Shown: piece by piece, positions 17,453 to 25,600 of the stretch
How positions within the stretch are numbered: position 1 is the stretch's first letter
Layout of the letters: each line of letters opens with the position of its first letter
Assembly: GCF_023100685.1 (NCBI RefSeq)
Contig: NZ_CP090064.1
Location: 3,410,001 to 3,474,000, forward strand
From: Proteus vulgaris
GTDB lineage: Bacteria > Pseudomonadota > Gammaproteobacteria > Enterobacterales > Enterobacteriaceae
Direction of reading: 5' to 3'
Length of the DNA: 64,000 nucleotides
Position numbers and translations under genes: made by a program
The notes under the pieces: generated by a model
What the model was told of the DNA's origin: nothing
Database searches by the model: none
Seen by the model: only the letters and a program-made list of their open reading frames with translations

Positions 17453-18382
17453 ATGAAATACCAAGATGTTACGAAATCACCCTGTGAGAATGCTTATTTT
17501 TTAGTTTTTAACCTCACCCACTCACCTGAAAATCGCGAAATTCTGATCGATTTTTGTAATAATTTTTCTGGCCTAATACGTAGTATGAGGACACGTTTTC
17601 CTGAATTGGAAACAAGCTGTGTAATGGGATTCGGTGCAAATGCATGGACAACATTATTCCCCAATCAAGCAAAACCCAAAGAACTAAATACCTTTAAAGA
17701 AATCAAAGGTGATACTTATACTGCGGTTTCTACTTCTGGCGATCTCTTTTTCCATATTCGTGCTCTCAAAGTTTCTGCTTGTTACGAATTAGCCTCTATC
17801 ATCAGCCAAAAGCTAAAGAATATTGTTACACCTGTCGATGAAGTACATGGATTTAGATATTTTGATGGGCGTTCTATTATTGGTTTTGTCGATGGAACTG
17901 AAAATCCTGAATATGAAGATGAGCGTGCTTCTTATGCCGTTATTGGTGATGAAGATCCTGAATTTACAGGAGGTAGTTACGCCTTTGTACAAAAATATAT
18001 TCATGATATGGAAGCATGGGAAAAACAGCCTCTTATCGAACAAGAAAAAGTCATTGGTAGACATAAGTTCAACGATGTTGAATTAACCGATGAAGAGAAA
18101 GAGCCCGGTTCTCATAATGTTGTCACTAATATTCAAGATGAAAACGGTGATGATTTGAAAATTGTCAGAGCCAATATGCCTTTTTCCAATCCATCAAAGA
18201 ATGAATATGGTACTTATTTTATTGGTTATGCACGTTATTTTTCAACAACCCATCGTATGTTAGAAAATATGTTTGCAGGCACACCTGAAGGTCATACTGA
18301 TAAATTACTTAAATTCAGTACCCCTGTAACAGGCACATTATTCTTTGTTCCATCACCCGAGTTTATGGATGATCTAGCGTAA
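17453..18382 (+). CDS. DyP-type heme peroxidase (YfeX-like)
   Basis: A 309-residue dye-decolorizing-type peroxidase. The family motif GFVDGTENP is at residues 144-152, with the catalytic Asp147. The proximal heme ligand is His221 (EPGSHNVVT) and the distal arginine is Arg239 (IVRANMPF). The length is close to E. coli YfeX (299), a cytoplasmic enzyme that oxidises porphyrinogens and other donors with peroxide. There is no Tat signal, so it is not the EfeB type, and no encapsulin gene adjoins it. It stands alone between two terminators. The physiological donor is unknown. Confidence 0.92.
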   Translation: MKYQDVTKSPCENAYFLVFNLTHSPENREILIDFCNNFSGLIRSMRTRFPELETSCVMGFGANAWTTLFPNQAKPKELNTFKEIKGDTYTAVSTSGDLFFHIRALKVSACYELASIISQKLKNIVTPVDEVHGFRYFDGRSIIGFVDGTENPEYEDERASYAVIGDEDPEFTGGSYAFVQKYIHDMEAWEKQPLIEQEKVIGRHKFNDVELTDEEKEPGSHNVVTNIQDENGDDLKIVRANMPFSNPSKNEYGTYFIGYARYFSTTHRMLENMFAGTPEGHTDKLLKFSTPVTGTLFFVPSPEFMDDLA

Positions 18383-18392
18383 TTTTCATTGC

Positions 18393-18432
18393 AAGTAGAT
18401 ATATAGGGCGGTATTTATATATCTACTTTTTA
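18393..18432 (+). terminator. Terminator of the DyP peroxidase gene
   Basis: A perfect 13-bp stem (AAGTAGATATATA / TATATATCTACTT) with a 10-base loop is followed by TTTTATT. Its right arm runs into the stop end of the convergent nuclease gene. Confidence 0.82.
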
Positions 18433-19649
18433 TTCTCAGATAGCAGTTCTATTTCTTGGTTTATCTTGTTCAATAACAATTCAAAATTAGAGTAAACCTG
18501 CCCATAATCATCGATATATTTCCATCCATACCAATAATTTACTCCTATTTTATAAGAGGTATCAAATACGTTATTTAATAGTTTAACAATTTTTTCATTA
18601 AGTCCTGGTTCTTTATAAGAATGAACTTTCACACCAATATAAATATTCGAACTATCTTTTTCGATAGCAACAGAAAATTTATTTTTATTATAATCGATTA
18701 AAACACCAACATACTTTTCATTTATCTCACAGTTGTCATCTGAAAATTCTAACTGAGGATAATCATTTTTTATTTTATTTCCCCATAAAGTAAAAACTCT
18801 TTCTATTTCTCTAATTAAGAGAGTATTTAAGTTTTTTCTTAATGATTCTGTATCATTAATGATCTTTTTTATTTCATCAATTCCGTCATCAATGTAATTA
18901 TCAGATACATTTATTGCATTAAGAATATAGTCATTTATTTCATCATTCATTTTATTTTTTTCTTTTTCATATTTATTTAGAAATTTAATTTCCAAGCTAT
19001 CTTTATATTGATACACAAAAGAATCAAAAACTTTATTATTTTTATCAGTTTTATTTATCTGAGGGTAAACATCTTTTTCTAACCACATTAATATTTCACA
19101 TTCAAATGAAGAAAGTTTAAAATAAACCTTATTACTCTCTTTATACTTACCAAGACTCTCAGGCAGGTAATCTTCTTTCTTATATCCCGTTAAATACAAA
19201 ACAAAAATATTCTCTTCTTGATACCCATCAGAGATAAATTTTTCAATATATCTTTCTAATTGTCGTTCTTGATCTGGCGCATTACAAACTTTACTTTCTA
19301 TTATGATTGCATAAAATCCATCTTCAATACTAATATCAACTCGATTCTTTTCTGTTTTAATTTTTAGTTCTTTATAATTAAAGATAATTTCTTTCTTTAA
19401 AACCCGTTTTAAAAAAGAAGGGATAAATTTATACTCATTACCTTTTTTATTATTTAATATTTTCTTTAAAATAATACTATGCTTATTTTCATTAATATTA
19501 AGAACATCGACTAAATTAGTAGAGCATAAAAGATTATCTTCTAATTCATCATGTTTTAAAACCGTATTTCTTGCTAAATTTATGATGGTTAAGTATTTGT
19601 TTTTTACTGATCCATCACAAAAATCTCCCTGTTTATCAAAAACAGTCAT
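18423..19649 (-). CDS. PD-(D/E)XK nuclease family protein
   Basis: A 408-residue protein with a clear PD-(D/E)XK nuclease core: VDIS (Asp105), then IIIESK (Glu118, Lys120), then the supporting QLERYIE helix. This spacing fits the PDDEXK_4-type family found in some defence and uncharacterised loci. The rest, about residues 170-400, is Lys/Asn-rich with no recognised domain. I start it at 19649 because AAGAGGG precedes that ATG. The longer frame's ATG at 19676 lies in the loop of the upstream gene's terminator. It is alone on its strand between two terminators, is more AT-rich than the housekeeping genes, and has no methylase or partner beside it. A role in nucleic-acid defence is only a guess. 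Confidence 0.75.
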   Translation of the reverse strand: MTVFDKQGDFCDGSVKNKYLTIINLARNTVLKHDELEDNLLCSTNLVDVLNINENKHSIILKKILNNKKGNEYKFIPSFLKRVLKKEIIFNYKELKIKTEKNRVDISIEDGFYAIIIESKVCNAPDQERQLERYIEKFISDGYQEENIFVLYLTGYKKEDYLPESLGKYKESNKVYFKLSSFECEILMWLEKDVYPQINKTDKNNKVFDSFVYQYKDSLEIKFLNKYEKEKNKMNDEINDYILNAINVSDNYIDDGIDEIKKIINDTESLRKNLNTLLIREIERVFTLWGNKIKNDYPQLEFSDDNCEINEKYVGVLIDYNKNKFSVAIEKDSSNIYIGVKVHSYKEPGLNEKIVKLLNNVFDTSYKIGVNYWYGWKYIDDYGQVYSNFELLLNKINQEIELLSENKK

Positions 19650-19662
19650 ATACCCTCTTAAG

Positions 19663-19690
19663 AAAAAAACCATCATAACGATGGTTTTTT
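19663..19690 (-). terminator. Terminator of the small lipoprotein gene
   Basis: An 11-bp stem (AAAAAACCATC / GATGGTTTTTT), loop ATAAC, followed by seven T on the minus strand. It lies 12 bases past the lipoprotein stop codon and just ahead of the nuclease gene. Confidence 0.85.
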
Positions 19691-19701
19691 ATCTGAATCA
19701 A

Positions 19702-20049
19702 TTATAAACCAAATACATTGACATAAAATTCTTTGCCATCATCCGTGCTTTCGATGGTATAAGTAATTGGAATAGAGTTCTTACCGCCTTTACCTTCAAA
19801 AGAAAGTTCAGCAGCACACGAATAAGTATCTCTTTTTTCGTCATGTTCACGTGTACGTACACTTTCCACTTTGATCTTAATTTGATCGATCACGGCTGCC
19901 ATTTTTTGGTCACGTAATTCGTCTTTTGTAATATCAACCACTAAGTTCTTTGCTTCAGTACTATCACAATTAGGTGTTCCATCACCACATCCAACCAAAG
20001 GTAATGTTAATGCGCCTAATAATGCTAATTTTAGAATTCGAGTTTTCAT
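19702..20049 (-). CDS. Small putative lipoprotein, function unknown
   Basis: A 115-residue protein with a lipoprotein signal peptide: basic start, hydrophobic core, and lipobox LVGC with the lipidated Cys21. Asp at position +2 (CGDG has Gly then Asp) leaves the inner- or outer-membrane destination uncertain. The mature part is charged, with two further cysteines (CDSTEAKN and YSCAAEL) that could form a disulfide, and ends in a beta-rich segment. I do not recognise the family. It is a single-gene unit with AGGAAG before the ATG and its own terminator. Confidence 0.78.
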   Translation of the reverse strand: MKTRILKLALLGALTLPLVGCGDGTPNCDSTEAKNLVVDITKDELRDQKMAAVIDQIKIKVESVRTREHDEKRDTYSCAAELSFEGKGGKNSIPITYTIESTDDGKEFYVNVFGL

Positions 20050-20218
20050 GCTGATTATTTCTTCCTTGCTGACAAGATAAAATATTTTTCAATATTTTAC
20101 CTAATAATTATCTTGCAACAATATCGAGTTATAATAGTTAGAATAAGATCACGATAGAAATTAATATTAAAATTTTAAGACAATCATTAAGTAAAACCGG
20201 TGGTTTTTAACACTAATA

Positions 20219-22597
20219 TTAATCTACTTCTGCCACTTGTATTTTCATTACACCAATAATATCAACTCGAATATTACGAGTGTCTGCCCGTCCTTTATCA
20301 TCCACCGCACGAATGCGGTAACGGCCACTTTCTTTTGGCTGCCACTCTATTGAACGCTGATTGGTACTGTTACCCAAATAAGCATCGTCAACAAACCAGT
20401 AAATTATATTACTGTCATTATCTGCTGTTGCATTAAATACAATGGATGTATTCGGCGTTGATGTTCGTCTAAAGGTGTAAGTTGTATTTCGTAATGGCGA
20501 TAATATACGAGGAGGTGTTCCTGTCACTGCCATATCCCCATTTTTACAATGAGCAGTAGAAGGAGGGGTTCGCTTCGGTAGCCCTGCTTGAGCAAATACT
20601 TTAGCTAAATCAGAAGGCCAATATTCAAAAATTTCGATATTTACCTGATCTTCATTATACGGGGGACAGACAACCTCTCCCGTCGTTTTATCAATTGCTA
20701 GAGGCCGATAAATAGCATCCACTTTAATCGGTGATTTTCCTGGAATAAACCATGTTTTACCCTTACGTTGACACCATGGTGTAGGTAAATTACCACTCGC
20801 CAGACAAATATCGACTTGTTTAATATTTTCAGGCAGTTTAAATCGAGGCTCTTTTAACTTCGGATAGTCTGCAACTATATTATCTATAATATTAAAAAAT
20901 AGAGGTGCAGCAGCTTCGGCACCAATTAATGCGCTGTTTCCTTTACCATCAAAGTTACCTATCCAAACCACTAAAACATAGGGGCCAAAGATCCCACTAC
21001 TCCATGCATCACGAAATCCCCAAGAGGTGCCTGTTTTCCAATAAATGGGTAAAGCCATAGATTTTTGCGCCAAAGTATCATCAGGTCTTCGATGTTGCCC
21101 TAACATATCTAGCGTGATAAAACTTGCTTCTTCACTTAGCAATCGAATAGGTTTGGCAATAGTATCCGTACTTTGCATTCTTAATGGTTTAAGCTCTCCT
21201 TGATTAGCTAATATTCCATAAAGCTTTGCTAACTCTTGTACCGTAATTTCACCGCCTCCAAGCACCAGCGATAAACCATAATGTTTTTCACTGGCCATAT
21301 TACTAACACCTGACATTTGTAAAAACTGATAGAGCGTAGGCTGTTTCAATTGCGAAGCTATGGCTACTGCTGGGATATTTCGGCTGTAATTGAGAGCTTG
21401 AGTAGCAGAAATAGGCCCTAAAAAGCGTAAGTCAAAGTTCTCTGGCGCATAACTGCCAAAGGTTGAAGGCACATCTTTTAAAATTGTTCGAGGATGTAAA
21501 ATGCCTTGCTCTAATCCTAATGCATAGATAAAAGGCTTTAATGTTGAACCCGGTGAACGCTTTGCATTGGTGCCATTAACTTGCCCATGAATATCAACAT
21601 TATAATAATCAGCCGAACCAACTAGCGCTTTAACGCCCATATCTCGTGTATCAACAAGGATCACTGAGGCATTTTTAACACCAAGGTGTTTATTTCGTTC
21701 AATAAATGCATCAACTTGTTTCTCAACTAATTTTTGTAATGGGAGATCAATTGTTGTCACTATGGTTGTAGGCTTTCTTGGATTAAACCTTTCCTGCTTT
21801 TCAATTTGTTCAACTAAATGAGGCGCTATATAAGGCATCTTCTCAGGCTGGCGTAGCCGAAGCGGTAATTGAAAGAGTGCTGATAAATTGGCATCTTTAG
21901 GATGCTCTTTTAACCAATAATCATAAAGCTGGTTTCGCGTTTTCATTAAAGAAAGGCTAATGCCATCACTATTTGGCTCGATTCGGTAACTCGGTGATTG
22001 AGGTAATACGGCAAGTGTTAACGCCTCAGGTAACGTTAATTCTTTAGGATTTTTATTAAAGTAAATCAGGCTTGCTGCCCCAACACTCTCTATATTTCGC
22101 CCATAAGGTGCATAGTTAAAATACGCTTCTAAAATATCATGTTTTGAATAACTAAGTTCTAATTGAATAGCGCGTAATACTTGAACAAGTTTTCCCCCTA
22201 CATTTCGCGTATTTAATTGCCAATGCATACGCGCTAATTGCATTGTAATTGTAGAGCCACCTTGTAATCGTTCACCATAAATATAACTGACGAAAAAACC
22301 ACGAATTAAACTGTAAGGGTTAAAACCTATATGATAATAAAACCAGCGATCTTCATATCGCATGGCGCTCTCAACCATTAAAGGCGAAATGTCGTCTAAA
22401 TCTGTCCATAATCGATAACGCTCATCATTAGCAAGTGTTAAGCGAAGTAGGTTGCCATTGCTATCATAATAAGCTGTTGAAGATAAGAAACCCTCTGAAA
22501 GTGCTGGATGAGGAAATAATCGAAATCCTACACAAAAAAGGGCAACTAAAAAGCCACCCATCAAAATATTTTGTAAAACACGCTGACTTCTGACCAT
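20219..22597 (-). CDS. pbpC: Penicillin-binding protein 1C (bifunctional)
   Basis: A 792-residue class A PBP. It has one N-terminal membrane segment (about 10-25) and a GT51 transglycosylase domain with RYEDRWFYYHIGFNP and GGSTITMQLARM. The transpeptidase domain has SPGSTLKPFIY (nucleophile Ser351, Lys354), YSRN and KTGTSWGFRDAW. The C-terminal PbpC domain covers about 700-785. It polymerises and may cross-link peptidoglycan, although E. coli PBP1C is a minor and poorly understood enzyme. It lies 42 bases behind the alpha-2-macroglobulin gene, the same pairing as yfhM-pbpC in E. coli. This suggests wall repair after protease attack on the envelope. Size is close to E. coli PbpC (770). Confidence 0.95.
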   Translation of the reverse strand: MVRSQRVLQNILMGGFLVALFCVGFRLFPHPALSEGFLSSTAYYDSNGNLLRLTLANDERYRLWTDLDDISPLMVESAMRYEDRWFYYHIGFNPYSLIRGFFVSYIYGERLQGGSTITMQLARMHWQLNTRNVGGKLVQVLRAIQLELSYSKHDILEAYFNYAPYGRNIESVGAASLIYFNKNPKELTLPEALTLAVLPQSPSYRIEPNSDGISLSLMKTRNQLYDYWLKEHPKDANLSALFQLPLRLRQPEKMPYIAPHLVEQIEKQERFNPRKPTTIVTTIDLPLQKLVEKQVDAFIERNKHLGVKNASVILVDTRDMGVKALVGSADYYNVDIHGQVNGTNAKRSPGSTLKPFIYALGLEQGILHPRTILKDVPSTFGSYAPENFDLRFLGPISATQALNYSRNIPAVAIASQLKQPTLYQFLQMSGVSNMASEKHYGLSLVLGGGEITVQELAKLYGILANQGELKPLRMQSTDTIAKPIRLLSEEASFITLDMLGQHRRPDDTLAQKSMALPIYWKTGTSWGFRDAWSSGIFGPYVLVVWIGNFDGKGNSALIGAEAAAPLFFNIIDNIVADYPKLKEPRFKLPENIKQVDICLASGNLPTPWCQRKGKTWFIPGKSPIKVDAIYRPLAIDKTTGEVVCPPYNEDQVNIEIFEYWPSDLAKVFAQAGLPKRTPPSTAHCKNGDMAVTGTPPRILSPLRNTTYTFRRTSTPNTSIVFNATADNDSNIIYWFVDDAYLGNSTNQRSIEWQPKESGRYRIRAVDDKGRADTRNIRVDIIGVMKIQVAEVD

Positions 22598-22639
22598 CTT
22601 AGAATAACCACAAATCAGCGTTAGAAACCCAACTTAATT

Positions 22640-25600
22640 TCATTTTACACTGCCATTATTTAACGTCGGTTTATTAACAGTCATAACTCCTTTACCAACA
22701 GCTAATGCTTGTATTTCTCTATCATACATCGCTTCTGCAAATGCTGGCGGTATTGTAAATACCCCAGAATTAGTCGCTTTAATTTGATAAACAAATTCTT
22801 GTACCTGTTGGTTAGCCCTACCATAAATAATGACTCTGTCTTCTCGAATATCACTGTATTCTGGTGACCAGCGTGTTCCTTTTGATCCCGTTGGTGACAA
22901 CCATTCCACTTCAGGGTTATCAACATCATCCATTGATTGCTGTACAACCTCAAATCCTCCCGGAAGTAAGTCCACCAGCACAACATTATCAACACCCTGC
23001 TTTGCATTGGCTCTGACTTTTATATGTACATAAAGCTTTTCACCTAACGTTGCACTATTTACAGACTCACCTTTTTCATTCACGTAATCACGAGAAATTT
23101 CTAATCCTCGTGAAAGCGCTTCTTTAGGTTGCTCACTATCAAAACCAGACTGTGTAACAACATACCAAGCAGGATTATTTGTTGAGTTATTAAATAAAAC
23201 TTCGTTAATACCTGCACCAAACTGGCCAATCGCAGTTGCATTTGTCATTGATGAGATCACTATTGGCGGATTTTCACCTTTTTTAACGCTCACTGTTAAT
23301 GGTTGTGCTGACGCTGTGGTGCTTTGGATCTGTTTAGTGTAATGCTCTAATGCCAAAATACTCATCGCTGATGATTGTGTGGTATAGCGCTCCTCTTTAA
23401 AGCGCAATACCATATTCTCTAAGAGCTGCGGTGGAATATCAGTCGCTTTTTCAGGAAAATGTTTCACAATCAAATACAATCTTGTACTGTCTAGAACCAG
23501 CGGATCTAAATAGTTTTGCGACCACCATGCTTTACTATAAGCCTTGCTTAGCTCTTGCCATGTGGGCTTTAACAACTCGTCAGCTTGCTTATCCATTTTC
23601 AGCATTTTGTAAGAAGCAGCTAAATATAAAGCACCTAAATCACTCTGCCATGTTTTTGGATAGTTCTTTTGCATACGCGTTTGAATAGCAGCTATTTCAC
23701 TGGTAGTAACTTTGCCTTGACGCGTTAGCAAATAGACTGCAAAAGCACGCATTCTAAGTTCATCTTGATTATTTAACCCTACATTGACGGCAAGCTTAGT
23801 TAAATATTCATTAGATGATCGTAATAATGTATCAGATACAGGGTAATTTGCTTCTTGTGCCTCTAGTAAAAATTGAACCACATATAAGGTGACAAAAGGG
23901 TCTGTCGATGGTGTAGAGCGCCATGTTCCTATCGCCCCTTGCCCATTTTGACGAGTGAGTAATGTCGCCATTGTTTGTTCAAGCTGAGAACGAATTTTAT
24001 CTTGTGAATAGATCGCCTTCATTTCAGGGTTACGTTGATGGAATAACAACGGTATTGCCTGACTGGTTATTTGCTCTGAACAATTATAAGGATAATTAGC
24101 TAGATATTGAGCTAATGCACTACTGAGCACCAAAGGAGAGTAAGATACACGCGCATCTCTTTGCGCATACTCATCATACATTTGACGAATATACGTGACA
24201 CTCTGCTCTTTTCCATCCATACGACCTAAGCTTGATTGAGTTCGATAAGCTGAAGCAGGGCGAATAGAAAGATTCATCGTTCTTTGAGTCACTTTGCCTT
24301 CATTATTCACTGAGAACGTGATAGCGCCATTACCCAATTGCGATTTCGCTTTTACTCTAAAGGAAACTACCGTTTCTTTTTTCTCACCTAATTCTAGTTG
24401 ATAACTCTTTTGTCCTATTACCTCTAATTGAGCTTCTGGTGTTATCGTGACATCCAGTTTTGTTTTAACACCATTAAGATCAGTGAGATTATTTGCAATA
24501 CCTAAAGTCACATCAAATTCATCATTTGGTGCGACAGTCGTCGGTATATGTGGGCTTAATACAAAATCATCACGCACTGTAGTATAACGTTGTGCATTCC
24601 CTATACGATTTTGGGTAACAGATATCGCCATTATGCGGATCTTGCCATTAAAATATTCAGGCACTTTATAATTAAAGACAGATCCACTCTCTACTTCCGT
24701 AATACCAGACCAATAGGCCACCGGTTCTTCTTTTTTACGTTTGAATGGGTTTAAATAGAGATCAACACCTTCTCCCGCATCTCCACCCGGTGCCGATGTC
24801 AGTGACATCATTTTGCTAAACTCAGGCAAGATAAGATCGAGTATTTGTGTGCTTTCAACTTCTAATGATCGTTTACGGAAGAAGTAATCCAACGGATCTT
24901 TTAATTTATATCGTGCAACTTGTAAAATGCCTTCATCAACAGCAAATACAACAACTTGTTGTGGAGTCTCTGTTTTTACAGTGATCGGCAAGGTCTCACC
25001 TGGCTTAATAACCTCTGGTGATTGCAATTCAATATTAGCTTGGAAATTTTCACGACTCACTTTAAACGGTATAACACCATAGCTAAGTGGACTCATAAAT
25101 ATTTCATCAGAGTTAATATCTCGAACAAATTGGACATTGATATAACCATTACCTTGTAACTCATCAGGAACACGGATCTTTTGTACTGAACTTGTTGTTG
25201 ATGATGTAAACCACTGCCAATGATAAACCTTATCTTTTTCTATAGTGATAATGCCACTGCCGATATAAGGCGCATTAATGGCAATTTCTATCTCTTCACC
25301 AGCTTTGTATGTGTCTTTGTTTAAAGTGAGTTGTAGCTCTGCTTCCCGATCAAGAGATCGCGTAACATTCGCGTTTCCTGCGACCGTATAATTGATACGG
25401 TTGAGCACATTACCTGCTTTATTTTTGACTAATAATACAAAATTACCCGGTGTTTGCGTCTCTAATAAAAAGTGGCTACCATTTTCATCAATAGAAAATG
25501 GTACTTCATTAATAAAAACTTCTTTTAATTTAGATTGATATTTATAAACACCCGAATTTTGGCGAGTTAAAACAGAAAGGTATTTTTGCTCATAACGTTC

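Noticed and set aside
19650..19676. Longer N-terminus for the PD-(D/E)XK nuclease
   Set aside because: Its ATG lies in the terminator loop of the upstream gene, while the ATG at 19649 has a good ribosome site.
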